Part shown: positions 1 through 9,126 of the stretch, in pieces
Numbering within the stretch: the stretch's first letter is position 1
Layout of the letters: the number at the start of each line of letters is the position of its first letter
From: Rhodospirillaceae bacterium
GTDB taxonomy: Bacteria > Pseudomonadota > Alphaproteobacteria > Kiloniellales > DSM-21159
Length of the DNA stretch: 64,000 nt
Direction of reading: 5' to 3'
NCBI GenBank assembly: GCA_006969625.1
Contig: CP030885.1
Coordinates: 3,235,430-3,299,429, forward strand
Program-made: the position numbers and the translations under genes
The notes under the pieces: model-generated
Seen by the model: only the letters and a program-made list of their open reading frames with translations
The model's database searches: none
What the model was told of the DNA's origin: nothing

Positions 1-1686
1 TTCGCCGCCGAGATTGAAGACCGCCTGGATCAGGTCGTGGCGCACACCCTGCTCGCGCAGCGCCACCTTAAGCCGCTCGGCGCAAAACGCGAGCAACTCT
101 TCGGCCACGGCCTCGCCCTCGGGGCGCACGCCGGAGGCGCGCGAGAGCTGGTAGACGCCGGCGTGGGCATGGCGGAACAGCGGCGCCAGGGACAGCCGCA
201 GCTCGTTCTCGACGATCAGGCGGATGACGCCGAGGGCGGCGCGGCGCAGGGCGAAAGGGTCCTTGCTGCCGGTCGGCTTCTCGTCGATGGCGAACATGCC
301 GACCAGGGTATCGATCTTGTCGGCGAGCGCGACGCAGACGCTGACCGGCGCCGTGGGGCAGAGGTCGTTCGGGCCCTGCGGCGCGTAGTGCGCGGCGATC
401 GCCTCGGCCACCTCGGCGTGCTCGCCGTCGGCCAGGGCGTAGTAGCGCCCCATGACGCCCTGCAGCTCGGGGAACTCGCCGACCATGCCGGTGGTCAGGT
501 CGGCCTTGCACAGCCGCGCGGCCGAGCGCACCCGGTCGGTATCGGCCCCCGGCACCGCCTTGGCGATCTCGACCGCCAGCGCGGTCAGGCGGTCGACCTT
601 GTCCTCGACTGTGCCCAGGCGGGCATGGAAGACGATCTCGCGCAGGGCCGTGACCCGGCTCTGCAGGCTGCGCTTGCGGTCCTGCGCCCAGAAGAACTCG
701 GCGTCAGCCAGGCGGGCGCGCAGCACGCGCTCGTTGCCGGCGACGATGTTGGCCCGGCGCAGCGAGCCTTCCGGCGCCGTCATGCCGGCCACCAGCAGGA
801 AGCGCGGCGCCAGGCTGCCGTCCGGCCGAACCAGAGAAAAGTACTTCTGGTGGCTGCGCATGGAGGTCGAGAGCACTTCGTCCGGCAGCGCCATGAAGCG
901 CTCGTCGATCTGACCGACCAGCACCTCGGGCCACTCGACCAGGCCGGTCACCTCCTCGACCAGCGGCGTGTCCTCCTTGACCGCCAGGCCGGCGGCGTGC
1001 GCCGCCGCCGAGCACTGCTCGACGATCGCCTTGCGGCGCGCCTCGCGGTCGACCAGCACGAAGGCCCGCTCCAGCCGCGCCTGGTAGTCGGTCCAGCTAT
1101 CGACCTGGAGCTCGTCCGGCGCCAGGAAGGGATGCCCGCGGGTGCGGTCGGCGAAGGCGAGGTGCCGGCCGCCGAGGTCGAGCGCGCCATCGAGGCGGTC
1201 GCCGGCGAACAGCGCCAACACCGCGTGCAGCGGACGCACCCAGCGCAGATCGGTTTCCGCCCAGCGCATCGACTTCGGCCAGCCGAAGGCGCGGATCGCC
1301 TCGGCCAGCAGGCCCGGCAGCACCTCGCGCGTCGCCTGCCCCTGGATCGTGCGCACGGCGAAGAAGAACTCGCCCTTGGGCGTCTCGCGCACCTCCGCCG
1401 CGTCGGTGGAGGCCAGGCCGTTGGCCTTCAGGAAGCCCTCGATGGCCTGCTGCGGCGCGCCCAGCTTGGGCCCCTTCCTCTCCTCGGTGCGGTCCGGCTG
1501 GCGCGCCGGCAGCCCTTCGACCGCCAGAACCAGCCGGCGCGGACTGGAGGTGGCGAAGGCGTGGTCGAAGGTCAGGCCGGCCTCGCCCAGCCGGCCGCAG
1601 ACCAGATGGCGCAGATCCTCGGCGGCGCGCACCTGCATGCGCGCCGGGATCTCCTCCGAGCGCAGCTCGAGCAGCAGCTCAGGCAT
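1..1686 (-). CDS. glyS: Glycyl-tRNA synthetase beta subunit, N-terminal 562 codons (cut by window edge)
   Basis: This is the beta chain of the alpha2beta2 glycyl-tRNA synthetase, which charges tRNA-Gly in the cytoplasm. The frame runs off the left edge of the window, so about 562 of the usual roughly 690 residues are visible. The ATG at 1686 lies inside the last codons of glyQ (8-bp overlap, ATGCCTGA), which indicates translational coupling. The protein opens with [17 protein letters not shown], the typical start of the family. The C-terminal anticodon-binding part is outside the window. Gene order glyQ-glyS is the usual bacterial one, and the call is firm. Confidence 0.95.
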   Translation of the reverse strand, partial: MPELLLELRSEEIPARMQVRAAEDLRHLVCGRLGEAGLTFDHAFATSSPRRLVLAVEGLPARQPDRTEERKGPKLGAPQQAIEGFLKANGLASTDAAEVRETPKGEFFFAVRTIQGQATREVLPGLLAEAIRAFGWPKSMRWAETDLRWVRPLHAVLALFAGDRLDGALDLGGRHLAFADRTRGHPFLAPDELQVDSWTDYQARLERAFVLVDREARRKAIVEQCSAAAHAAGLAVKEDTPLVEEVTGLVEWPEVLVGQIDERFMALPDEVLSTSMRSHQKYFSLVRPDGSLAPRFLLVAGMTAPEGSLRRANIVAGNERVLRARLADAEFFWAQDRKRSLQSRVTALREIVFHARLGTVEDKVDRLTALAVEIAKAVPGADTDRVRSAARLCKADLTTGMVGEFPELQGVMGRYYALADGEHAEVAEAIAAHYAPQGPNDLCPTAPVSVCVALADKIDTLVGMFAIDEKPTGSKDPFALRRAALGVIRLIVENELRLSLAPLFRHAHAGVYQLSRASGVRPEGEAVAEELLAFCAERLKVALREQGVRHDLIQAVFNLGGE

Positions 1687-2602
1687 CCGCCGCCTCCGCC
1701 AGCGCGGACTCCTTGGGAAAGCTGGCGACCCAGGCTTCGCAGCAGCCCTTGGCCAGCGCGCGCACACGCCCGATGTAGGCCTGCCGTTCGGTCACCGAGA
1801 TGACGCCACGCGCGTCCAGCAGGTTGAACAGGTGGCTCGCCTTCATGCACTGGTCGTAGGCCGGCAATGCCAGCGCGGCGTCCAGCAGCTTGGCGCACTC
1901 CGCCTCGGCATCCGCGAAGTGGCGGGCCAGCATCTCGGTGCCGGCGTGCTCGAAGTTGTAGGCGCTGAACTCCCGCTCGGCCTGCAGGAAGACGTCGCCG
2001 TAGGACTTGCCGCCCTGCTCCGCCGGCACCCCGTCCCAGTCCAGGTCGTAGACCTTGTCGACGCCCTGCACGTACATGATCAGCCGCTCCAGCCCGTAGG
2101 TCAGTTCGACCGGCACCGGGTGGCAGTCGATGCCGCCGACCTGCTGGAAGTAGGTGAACTGCGTGACCTCCATGCCGTCGCACCAGACCTCCCAGCCCAG
2201 GCCCCAGGCGCCCAGAGTCGGGCTCTCCCAGTCGTCCTCGACGAAGCGGATGTCGTGCTCCAGCGGCTCGATGCCGAGCGCACGCAGGCTGCCCAGGTAG
2301 AGCTCCTGGATGTTGGCCGGACTCGGCTTCATCAGCACCTGGTACTGGTAGTAGTGCTGCAGCCGGTTCGGGTTGTCGCCGTAGCGCCCGTCGGTCGGCC
2401 GGCGCGAGGGCTGTACGTAGGCGCAGTTCCACACCCGGTCCGGCCCCAGCGCGCGCAGCGTCGTGGCCGGATGGAAGGTCCCCGCCCCCACCTCCAGGTC
2501 GTAGGGCTGCAGGACGATGCAGCCTTGACGCGACCAGTAGTCCTGCAGCTTGAGGATCAGACGCTGGAAACAGGTGTCGGGATTGGCGGCGCGCTTGGCC
2601 AT
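1679..2602 (-). CDS. glyQ: Glycyl-tRNA synthetase alpha subunit
   Basis: The 307-residue product matches the normal length of the catalytic alpha chain of bacterial heterotetrameric GlyRS. The N-terminal region carries the class II synthetase motif [18 protein letters not shown] and, further in, [14 protein letters not shown] and [16 protein letters not shown], all characteristic of GlyQ. The start is ATG at 2602. The gene is followed directly by glyS with an 8-bp overlap, so the two subunits are made from one message. The promoter should lie in the AT-richer DNA upstream of 2602. Confidence 0.97.
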   Translation of the reverse strand: MAKRAANPDTCFQRLILKLQDYWSRQGCIVLQPYDLEVGAGTFHPATTLRALGPDRVWNCAYVQPSRRPTDGRYGDNPNRLQHYYQYQVLMKPSPANIQELYLGSLRALGIEPLEHDIRFVEDDWESPTLGAWGLGWEVWCDGMEVTQFTYFQQVGGIDCHPVPVELTYGLERLIMYVQGVDKVYDLDWDGVPAEQGGKSYGDVFLQAEREFSAYNFEHAGTEMLARHFADAEAECAKLLDAALALPAYDQCMKASHLFNLLDARGVISVTERQAYIGRVRALAKGCCEAWVASFPKESALAEAADA

Positions 2603-3256
2603 CGGGTGTGCGGGCGATCCATGCGGGAAGGAACCGGGCGCTTTCGCAGGCGCGATAAAGCGCCGTGACCCTAATCGGCGGCCCGCAGGGAATCAAGACG
2701 AGCCGCCTCGGAGCAGCTTGACTTGGTAGGAGTACGCTGCCCGCCTCTTCCACCTCAGAGGGCTGGCAACAGTGCAAGAACGCACATTCTTTGGTGTGCT
2801 TTCGTTGTCAGTTTACCCGATCCCTGATGTCTGAGTGTCGAACAAACTCGATGCCCAGGTGATATTGCGGCCAAGCCTTTCAGATGATCTAGCAAAATAC
2901 AAAGAGGGTTAATGCCCAGATTGATTGTACATACAACCTTTATGTTTTCAGTTGCAACTCTCCTGCTCTACAGCCGTCTCACAAAGTAAAGAGAGTAGCC
3001 AGTCTACTTTGCCCAGTACCCGTGCTCGATGAAGCGGACTCACGATAAGGAATCCCGCCGCGTCACAGACCGATCATGCGTTGGGGGGGGCACCGCGGGA
3101 AGTCTTCCATAGCACCAGTGATCCCGCTTGCAGAGGACGTCGACACGGAGGGTATGCTGTGATGGACGCGGGTGAGCCGCGCGGCTAGCGGCATCGCCGG
3201 CGGAGTAGCAGTCGCTGTAGACAGGGCTTCCCCTTCAGCCTACCGTGGCGGGCATA
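2603..3256. other. Long AT-richer intergenic stretch between glyQ and the methyltransferase pseudogene
   Basis: About 650 bases hold no convincing gene. Base composition from roughly 2760 to 3060 is clearly lower in GC than the surroundings, with many A/T runs. The right part (3060-3250) returns to higher GC and includes a run of eight G at about 3083-3090. The stretch must contain the glyQ promoter (leftward). I could not pick a confident -35/-10 pair. No tRNA, transposase remnant or terminal inverted repeat is visible. Confidence 0.6.
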
Positions 3257-4172
3257 ATGACGGCGCTTCACAACAACATGGCTGAACCGCCTGCCTCGGG
3301 CGACAAATCTGAAGACAAGAGCAACATTGCCCGCCTGAAACTGGCGATGTGGCTTTACGAGCACATGCTGGACAGGGCGGCGAAATCCACAGCTGGGGGA
3401 ACGGCGCCGGCGCCGAAATTCCCACTTTTCAGCGGTCGAGCCTTTGACCTGCCAATGTCTATGCCCGACCTCGGCCACTACGGAAACATCGAGAGTTACG
3501 TGCGCAGCGGCCGACGTCTACCGCTTCGCCCCCCCCTTCCTTCGTCACCAATTCGCGGGTAATGGGGCATTCTTCGACATCGGGGCGAACATTGGGCTTA
3601 CCTTGCTGCCACATCTGCTCGCCAACGATTTCACGAGCTACCTAGCGGTGGAGCCCGAACCGCGCAATGTTGCCTGCCTGCGCCACAATCTTGAGCGGCT
3701 CGGGTTGATGCAAAGGGTCGAGATCGTACAGGCGGCAGTCGGGGCCGTGCCCGGAGCTGCCCTGCTATCGCTGTCTTCGAAGAGCACAGGCCACGCCCTT
3801 GCAGCCCCAGGCACGGCCGTAGCGTCTAACGTCATCGAAGTGCCACAGGTGACTGTGGATTATCTAATGGAAAGAGTCGGCGCGCCGCCGCGTCTGGTGA
3901 AGGTCGATACGCAGGGTCACGAAGGCTGCGTGCTCGCCGGTGCGGAACGCGTGTTGGCCGAGCGTACGACCGCCTGGTTCATCGAATTCTGGCCGGCCGC
4001 GATGAACCGTACCGAAATGCCGGCGGCAGAGGCCGCAAAGCTGATCTGCAAGTATTTCAGTGCCTATGTAGACATTCGCGACGGCCAGAAGTTGCGGGAC
4101 ATAAGCGAGCTCTTGGATGCGATAGAGGAGATCGAACGGCGGCGGTTCACCGATCTTCTCTTGCTGCCCTAA
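3257..4172 (+). pseudogene. FkbM-family SAM-dependent methyltransferase, frameshifted
   Basis: Two overlapping frames together encode one FkbM-type methyltransferase. The first (from ATG 3257, or GTG 3245) supplies about 90 residues ending near GNIESYVR. The second frame carries the SAM-binding segment FFDIGANIGLTLL (motif I), EPEPRNVACLRHNL, and the family motif VKVDTQGHEGCVLAGA, ending at 4172. The shift must lie between about 3500 and 3540, where there is a run of eight C (3529-3536) that could be a true slippage site or a sequencing error. No clear Shine-Dalgarno precedes the start. Composition is AT-richer than neighbours, suggesting acquisition. FkbM enzymes often methylate sugars in surface polysaccharide or glycolipid pathways, but no such genes are adjacent. 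Confidence 0.75.
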
Positions 4173-4473
4173 GAAATGAAGCGACACAAACCCGGAGCGC
4201 CCCGGTGCGGGCCAGCGCACTCGCCTGTAAAGTGAATGTTGTCGCCTAAGACAAGGCACGTACGCTTGCGGATGCACCGACCCAATCCCCATTTCGCTCC
4301 CTTCAAACCTGAGGGCTCGGATTTCGCGTGAAACGAAAACGGACACCCTACACCGCGATTGCACCGCCCGAGACAACAGGTTCGCGCAGCGTTCCGGCAT
4401 CCGGACACACCCAAGGCCGCGCCGACGTTCGGGCGCGGCCGGCGATCTCGTAGCGATTTCAATATTATAGCTG
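4173..4473. other. Intergenic DNA between methyltransferase pseudogene and tRNA-Glu
   Basis: About 300 bases without a supportable gene. Open frames on the minus strand here (for example around 4169-4462) lack ribosome sites and resemble no family I know. The only structured element is the hairpin at 4415-4440, described separately. Confidence 0.5.
4415..4440 (-). terminator. Hairpin downstream of tRNA-Glu, probable terminator
   Basis: A perfect 9-bp inverted repeat (GGCCGCGCC, 8-nt loop, GGCGCGGCC) lies 33 bases beyond the tRNA 3' end in the direction of transcription. On the minus strand it is followed by TTGGGTGTG, only a weak T tract, so termination is plausible but not assured. Confidence 0.45.
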
Positions 4474-4549
4474 TGGCGTCCCCAACGGGACTCGAACCCG
4501 TGTCTCCACCTTGAGAGGGTGGTGTCCTAGGCCACTAGACGATGGGGAC
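4474..4549 (-). tRNA. tRNA-Glu (anticodon CTC)
   Basis: Read on the minus strand, the 76 bases start GTCCCCATCGTCTAGTGGC and fold as a full cloverleaf. The acceptor stem GTCCCC pairs with GGGGAC, the anticodon loop is CTCTCAA with anticodon CTC, the T arm contains GGTTCGAGTCC, and the 3' CCA is encoded (complement of 4474-4476). The D arm and acceptor match the bacterial tRNA-Glu consensus. This reads the GAG codon, which is heavily used in this genome. Confidence 0.97.
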
Positions 4550-4683
4550 GCAGCACACGACCGACCGCGGCGGGTCGCCGCCGCGTCGAAGCGGCGGATA
4601 TAGCGAAGTCGCCAGGCCGACGCAAGGGGCCGCGCGAGGTCCGCCGGCCTGATCGGTGGCGCGTGCGTCGGTTGCAGGTGGGA

Positions 4684-4977
4684 TCAGTCGTCGTCGAGCT
4701 TGACCTTGTCGGAGAGATAGCCGGCACCGGCGCCGACCGCGCCGCCGATCGCCGCGCCGCAGGCCACGCAGCCGCCTGTGACCGCGGTTCCGACGGTCCC
4801 CACCGTCGCGCCGATGGCCCCACCCGAGAGCACCCGCTGCTCGGTCTCGTCGAGGCCCGAGCAACCGCTCGCGACCAGCGGCAGGACGAAGGCGGCCGCC
4901 AGCGCGGCCATGCCGACACGGCCGCGACGCGACCTTTCGGGGCTCGCTGGAGGGAGGGACGGGTCGAACGTACGCAT
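4684..4977 (-). CDS. Small glycine-zipper lipoprotein
   Basis: A 97-residue predicted outer-membrane lipoprotein. The start ATG at 4977 is preceded by GGAGAAG at good spacing. A basic N-terminus and hydrophobic segment (about 21-37) end in LVASGC, an acceptable lipobox with the lipidated Cys near residue 39. The remainder contains GAIGATVGTVGTAVTGG and AAIGGAVGAGAGYLSD, repeated small-residue stretches typical of glycine-zipper envelope proteins. A CxxC pair (CVAC) sits in the middle. The C-terminus is acidic. Many alphaproteobacteria have similar small lipoproteins of unproved function, so no gene name is given. Confidence 0.75.
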   Translation of the reverse strand: MRTFDPSLPPASPERSRRGRVGMAALAAAFVLPLVASGCSGLDETEQRVLSGGAIGATVGTVGTAVTGGCVACGAAIGGAVGAGAGYLSDKVKLDDD

Positions 4978-5071
4978 GGTCTTCTCCGAATCCTGTTTCT
5001 GGGAACGGACACGGCAAATCCATCTAATCGCGCGTCTGTGACGGCGCTGGGACAAGATCCGTCCTGGCCCG

Positions 5072-6118
5072 TCACGGGTCGCGTGCGCCGTCGGCTGCCG
5101 CGGCGCCGGCCGCATTAAGGACGCGCTCGACATCGTCGGGATCGGTGTTCCAGGCGCAGACGAAGCGTTGGGTGCCCGCGCCGAAGTGACCGTCGTAGAA
5201 CACCGCCCCGGCGGCGCGCAGCGCTTCGCTTACCGGTTGCGGTAGGCGGGCGAAGACCTCGTTCGCCTCGACGGGATGCAGCAGGTCGCAGCCCGGCACG
5301 CTCGCCAGGCCCTCGCCGAGGCGACGCGCCATGGCGTTGGCGTGGCGCGCGTTGTCCAGCCAGACCTCGTCGGCCAAGTAGGCCTCGAGCTGGACGGCCA
5401 GCAGCCGGCCCTTGGAGACCAGATGGCCGGTGCGCTTGCGATGAAAGGGAAAACTCTCGGCCAGCTCCGGCCTGAAGAAGATCACCGCCTCGGCGGCCAA
5501 GCAGCCGTTCTTGGTGGCGCCGAGGCAGAGCACGTCGACGCCGGCCTTCCAGGTTACCTCGGCAGGGGACACGCCGAGCGCCGCGACGGCATTGGCGAAG
5601 CGCGCACCGTCCATGTGCAGATGCAGGCCGTGGGCGCGCGCCGCCTCGCCCAGGGCCGCTACCTCGTCCGGCGTGTAGACGCAGCCCGCCTCGCTCGCCT
5701 GGGTGATGCTGACGGCGGCCGGCTGGACGTGATGCACCACGCCGCGCCCGCCGACCGCCTCGGCCAGGGCCTTCGGCGTGAGCTTGGCCTGTTCGCCCGG
5801 CAGACTCACCAGCTTGGCACCGCCGGTGAAGGCTTCCGGCGCGCCGCACTCGTCGACGTTGATGTGCGCCTCGCGGTGGCAATAGACGGCGCCCCACGGC
5901 GGCGTCAGGCAGGCCAGAGCCAAGGCGTTGGCGGCGGTGCCGGTCGCCACCGGGAAGGCGAGCAGGGAGTCGTGCGCGAAGAGCGCACGCAGCCGCTGCT
6001 GCACCCGCGCCGTCCAGGCGTCGTTGCCGTAGGGCATGGCGGCACCGGCGTTCGCGGCGATCAGGGCGTCGAGGACCGCCGGACAGGCGCCGGTCACGTT
6101 GTCGGAAGCGAAGTTCAT
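5072..6118 (-). CDS. ltaE: Low-specificity L-threonine aldolase
   Basis: PLP-dependent aldolase of 348 residues cleaving L-threonine or allo-threonine to glycine and acetaldehyde. The N-terminus FASDNVTGACPAVLDAL is typical of the family. HMDGAR (168-173) is the PLP ring-binding segment. The Schiff-base lysine is K203 in LGATKNG. The start ATG at 6118 has GAGGAGA upstream, somewhat far (about 13 nt). An upstream extension of the frame is open but crosses the next gene and was rejected. The gene stands alone. The bacterial name ltaE is used by family resemblance and the exact stereo-specificity is not determined. Confidence 0.9.
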   Translation of the reverse strand: MNFASDNVTGACPAVLDALIAANAGAAMPYGNDAWTARVQQRLRALFAHDSLLAFPVATGTAANALALACLTPPWGAVYCHREAHINVDECGAPEAFTGGAKLVSLPGEQAKLTPKALAEAVGGRGVVHHVQPAAVSITQASEAGCVYTPDEVAALGEAARAHGLHLHMDGARFANAVAALGVSPAEVTWKAGVDVLCLGATKNGCLAAEAVIFFRPELAESFPFHRKRTGHLVSKGRLLAVQLEAYLADEVWLDNARHANAMARRLGEGLASVPGCDLLHPVEANEVFARLPQPVSEALRAAGAVFYDGHFGAGTQRFVCAWNTDPDDVERVLNAAGAAAADGARDP

Positions 6119-6195
6119 TGCGCCAGTCGTCTCCTCATGCTGCGACGCCGGCTGCGGGCACAAATCGATCCGGGGCCGGGCACTTCTGCAAGCGG

Positions 6196-6519
6196 TCAGT
6201 CTTCGGGCTGCAACCGCACACGACCGACGACGGTTCCCGCCACGGGATCGACGATCACAGCCTGTTGGCAGCCGCGCTCGACCGGACCGGTCAGTCGCAG
6301 GATCAGCAGAGCGTCGTCGGGCACCACCGCGGCCAGCTCGCAGCCGCGCGGGACCGCCACCGCCGTCTCGCTCATCGCCGGGATGCGCTCCAGACGGTCG
6401 GCCTGGCGCAGCAGCCCGTACACGACGGCGCCGAACAGCGCCAGAATGACCACCCCCAAACCGATGACCAGCGCCTTCAACGCCGTGTGCTTGCCGCCTT
6501 CGGCCTTGTTCGCCGCCAC
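6196..6519 (-). CDS. Small single-pass membrane protein beside rluD (DUF6476-like)
   Basis: A 107-residue protein if the GTG at 6519 is used. The frame is open further upstream but has no better start before entering rluD on the other strand. One clear transmembrane helix (ALKALVIGLGVVILALFGAVVYGLL, given in parts: ALKALVIGLG and VVILALFGAVV) lies at about residues 12-36. The following domain contains a conserved-looking VPRGCELAAV and ends in RLQPED. From memory, small proteins of this layout sit next to rluD in many alphaproteobacteria (DUF6476). Function is unknown. It is divergent from rluD with only 25 bases between starts, so the two promoters must overlap the opposite gene. Confidence 0.6.
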   Translation of the reverse strand: MAANKAEGGKHTALKALVIGLGVVILALFGAVVYGLLRQADRLERIPAMSETAVAVPRGCELAAVVPDDALLILRLTGPVERGCQQAVIVDPVAGTVVGRVRLQPED

Positions 6520-6544
6520 GCCTTGCGCTTCCTTCTGCGATACG

Positions 6545-7552
6545 ATGCCCGACGAGCCGACGACATCCGCCGCACCGCCCCCGCTGCCCGGCCGCCACAA
6601 GGTGCGGATCGCCGCCGAGGAGGCCGGCGCCCGGCTCGACCGGGTGCTCGCCCTGCACCTGCCGGGGCTGTCGCGCAGCCGACTGAAAGGCCTGATCGAG
6701 GCCGGCGCGGTGACGGCCGGCGGCGCGACGATAGGCGAGGCCTCATTTCGGGTCAAACCAGGTCAAATTTTCGCCATCGAAATCCCGTCACTGGAGCCGG
6801 CCGAACCGAAAGCGCAGGAGATCGCGCTCGATGTGGTGTTCGAGGACGCGGCGGTGATCGTCGTCGACAAGCCCGCAGGTCTGGTGGTGCATCCGGCGCC
6901 GGGCAATCCGGACCGCACGCTGGTCAACGCGCTGCTGGCCCATTGCGGCCCGCAGCTCACCGGCATCGGCGGGGTCGGGCGGCCCGGCATCGTGCATCGG
7001 CTGGACAAGGACACCAGCGGGCTGATGGTCGTCGCCAAGACCCAGGCCGCGCAGGACAGCCTGACCCGCCAGTTCGCCGCACGCAGCGTCGAGCGCCGCT
7101 ATTGGGCGCTGGTCTGGGGCACGCCCGAACCGCGCGATGGCGAAATCTCCGGCGACATCGGCCGGCACCCGACGAACCGCAAGAAGATGGCGGTGGTCCG
7201 GCGCAACGGAAAACCGGCCCTGACCCGCTACCGCGTGCTCCGCAGCCTCGCCGAGGGCGCCGTCAGCCTTGTCGAGTGCCGCCTGGCCACCGGCCGCACT
7301 CACCAGATCCGTGTGCACATGACGGAGATCGGCCACCCGCTTCTGGGAGATCCGCTCTACGGCCGAGCCAAACCGGCGCTGCTCAAGCGCCTGCCGGCCG
7401 CTGCCCAGCACAGGCTCGCCGCGCTGCATCGCCAGGCGCTGCACGCCAAGACCCTGGGCTTCGCGCATCCGGAGACCGGCCGCACGCTCGCCTTCGAAAG
7501 CGAACTTTCCACCGATCTGAAAGGCTTGATGCAGTGTTTGGAATCAATTTAA
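6545..7552 (+). CDS. rluD: Ribosomal large subunit pseudouridine synthase, RluD type
   Basis: A 335-residue pseudouridine synthase of the RluA family, acting on 23S rRNA. An S4-like RNA-binding domain occupies about residues 18-80 (GARLDRVLALHLPGLSRSRLK). The catalytic domain contains the family signature HRLDKDTSGL at 151-160 with catalytic Asp154, followed by GRTHQIRVHM. RluD modifies helix 69 (positions 1911, 1915 and 1917 in E. coli). The paralogues RluA and RluC are alternatives, but the adjacency to a DUF6476-like gene and rpoH is the usual alphaproteobacterial rluD setting. The start at 6545 is the first ATG that does not run far into the divergent neighbour. Confidence 0.88.
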   Translation: MPDEPTTSAAPPPLPGRHKVRIAAEEAGARLDRVLALHLPGLSRSRLKGLIEAGAVTAGGATIGEASFRVKPGQIFAIEIPSLEPAEPKAQEIALDVVFEDAAVIVVDKPAGLVVHPAPGNPDRTLVNALLAHCGPQLTGIGGVGRPGIVHRLDKDTSGLMVVAKTQAAQDSLTRQFAARSVERRYWALVWGTPEPRDGEISGDIGRHPTNRKKMAVVRRNGKPALTRYRVLRSLAEGAVSLVECRLATGRTHQIRVHMTEIGHPLLGDPLYGRAKPALLKRLPAAAQHRLAALHRQALHAKTLGFAHPETGRTLAFESELSTDLKGLMQCLESI

Positions 7553-7554
7553 GA
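7526..7554 (+). promoter_or_regulatory. Candidate promoter for rpoH
   Basis: TTGATG (7526-7531), a 17-bp spacer and TTAAGA (7549-7554) form a plausible sigma-70-type promoter overlapping the rluD stop, about 100 bases before rpoH. Two inverted repeats follow: CCAATTC (7561-7567) with GAATTGG (7584-7590), and GGGCAG (7589-7594) with CTGCCC (7609-7614). They could fold the rpoH leader or end the rluD message. This is read by eye from consensus and is tentative. Confidence 0.3.
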
Positions 7555-7650
7555 TGCGATCCAATTCTGACCGTGTAACTCTGGAATTGGGCAGGCAGCA
7601 GGGCTAGTCTGCCCCTGGACGAAGGGCCGCGCAGGCGGAGAGACAGGACC

Positions 7651-8592
7651 ATGGCGTCGGGCAACGGCAGCACGACCAACGCAGCGGCAGGCACGCGTGG
7701 AGCCTCCTCCGGGCGGCAGAACGTCCCCATGGCAGTGAGCGAAAGCAACCTCGGCCGCTATCTCCAGGACATCCGGAAGTTTCCGATGCTGGAGCCGGAC
7801 CAGGAGTACATGCTGGCCAAGCGCTGGGCCGAGCGCGAAGACGTCGAGGCCGCGCACAAGCTGGTCACCAGCCATCTGCGCCTGGTCGCCAAGATCGCCA
7901 TGGGTTACCGCGGCTACGGCCTGCCGCTGTCCGAGCTGATCAGCGAAGGCAACGTCGGCATGATGCAGGCGGTCAAGCGCTTCGATCCGGACCGCGGCTT
8001 CCGTCTGGCGACCTATGCCATGTGGTGGATACGCGCGGCGATCCAGGAGTACATCCTGCACTCCTGGTCGCTGGTGAAGATGGGCACCACGGCGGCGCAG
8101 AAGAAGCTGTTCTTCAACCTGCGCAAGCTGAAGGGTCAGATGCAGGCGATCGACGACGGCGACCTTCAGCCCGAGCAGGTCAAGCACATTGCCGAGCAGC
8201 TCAACGTGCCCGAGCAGGACGTCGTCTCGATGAACCGGCGCCTGTCGGCCCCCGACCATTCGCTGAACGCACCGTTGCGCGTCGACGGCGACGGCGAGTG
8301 GCAGGACTGGCTGATGGACGAGACCGAGACCCAGGAGCACCGGCTTGCGGAATCCGAGGAACTCGGCCGGCGTCGCGAGTTGCTGGTCCGCGCGATGGAG
8401 ACGCTGAACGAGCGCGAACGGCACATCCTCACCGAACGGCGCCTGAAGGAGGAGCCGACGACCCTGGAAGACCTCAGCCAGGAGTACGGCATCAGCCGCG
8501 AGCGCGTGCGCCAGATCGAGGTGCGCGCGTTCGAGAAACTGCAGAAGTCGATTCGCAACGCCGCCGTCGAAGCGAAGCTGGCGATCGGCTGA
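7651..8592 (+). CDS. rpoH: RNA polymerase sigma-32 (heat-shock) factor
   Basis: A 313-residue group 3 sigma factor directing transcription of heat-shock genes. The region 2 core includes SEGNVGMMQAVKRFDP and LATYAMWWIRAAIQEYIL. The diagnostic RpoH box QKKLFFNLR is at 150-158, which separates RpoH from housekeeping sigma. Region 4.2 near the end has SRERVRQIEVRAFEKLQ. The ATG at 7651 follows GGAGAGACAGG and is preferred. An internal ATG at 7729 gives a protein beginning MAVSESNLGRYL, close to the usual RpoH N-terminus, so the first 26 residues may be lineage-specific or untranslated. Alphaproteobacteria often have more than one rpoH. Confidence 0.95.
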   Translation: MASGNGSTTNAAAGTRGASSGRQNVPMAVSESNLGRYLQDIRKFPMLEPDQEYMLAKRWAEREDVEAAHKLVTSHLRLVAKIAMGYRGYGLPLSELISEGNVGMMQAVKRFDPDRGFRLATYAMWWIRAAIQEYILHSWSLVKMGTTAAQKKLFFNLRKLKGQMQAIDDGDLQPEQVKHIAEQLNVPEQDVVSMNRRLSAPDHSLNAPLRVDGDGEWQDWLMDETETQEHRLAESEELGRRRELLVRAMETLNERERHILTERRLKEEPTTLEDLSQEYGISRERVRQIEVRAFEKLQKSIRNAAVEAKLAIG

Positions 8593-8613
8593 GCCGTCGC
8601 CTCACCCCGACCG

Positions 8614-9111
8614 CTACGCCTCGCCATTGCTTGGCTGGTCGCCCTCGGTCAGGCGACTGCCGGCGATGTCGCCGCCCCAAGCCTCGACCAGGTTCTCCTG
8701 CCGTTTGCGCAGTTCCTCGATCCGCGCGGCGCCGGCGATCGTGAAGTAGGCGCTGACCATAGCCGGCATCATCATGAAGATCAGCCAGCCGATGCCGGCG
8801 GCGCCATAGGCAACCAGCCAGAGGAAGACGTCGCTCAGCACTTCGCCGGCCGCCGCCATGGTCTGGCCACGTGCCCAGAGCTCTCCGAGCGCCGGCAATG
8901 CGCCGCAGAGGTTGAGCAGCCCGACGGTGACGGCAAGCGACTTGTCCCGGTAGCGGTCGGCGGCATAGGCGCCCAGAGTCGGCAAGAGGCAGACGGCCAG
9001 CACCAGCAGACTGGGCAGCAAGACCGCCAGGATGGGCAGGGCGAAGATCGCCCCCAGCGCCTTCACCCAGATCGGGGTCGTCTCGCGCACGCGCAGGTTT
9101 TCCTGGCTCAT
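8614..9111 (-). CDS. Membrane protein of unknown function, cotranscribed with the pseudokinase gene
   Basis: A 165-residue protein with two hydrophobic blocks in its first half (about 15-45, including IFALPILAVLLPSLLVLAV) and others around 60-75 and 90-130 (LIFMMMPAMVSAYFTI), giving roughly four membrane spans. The C-terminal 35 residues are charged and probably cytoplasmic. It starts 15 bases after the pseudokinase stop on the same strand, so the two are very likely one operon. I do not recognise the family. It ends 21 bases before the convergent rpoH stop. Confidence 0.7.
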   Translation of the reverse strand: MSQENLRVRETTPIWVKALGAIFALPILAVLLPSLLVLAVCLLPTLGAYAADRYRDKSLAVTVGLLNLCGALPALGELWARGQTMAAAGEVLSDVFLWLVAYGAAGIGWLIFMMMPAMVSAYFTIAGAARIEELRKRQENLVEAWGGDIAGSRLTEGDQPSNGEA

Positions 9112-9126
9112 CGGCGGCCCCGCTGC

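Noticed and set aside
37-1803. A long rightward open frame opposite glyS
   Set aside because: The sequence is Arg/Gly/Ala/His-rich with no family resemblance, and it is the antisense shadow of a clear glyS gene in high-GC DNA.
2603-4473. tRNA-mediated integrated element with attachment repeats
   Set aside because: I looked for a copy of the tRNA-Glu 3' end near 2600-3200 and found none, and there is no integrase.
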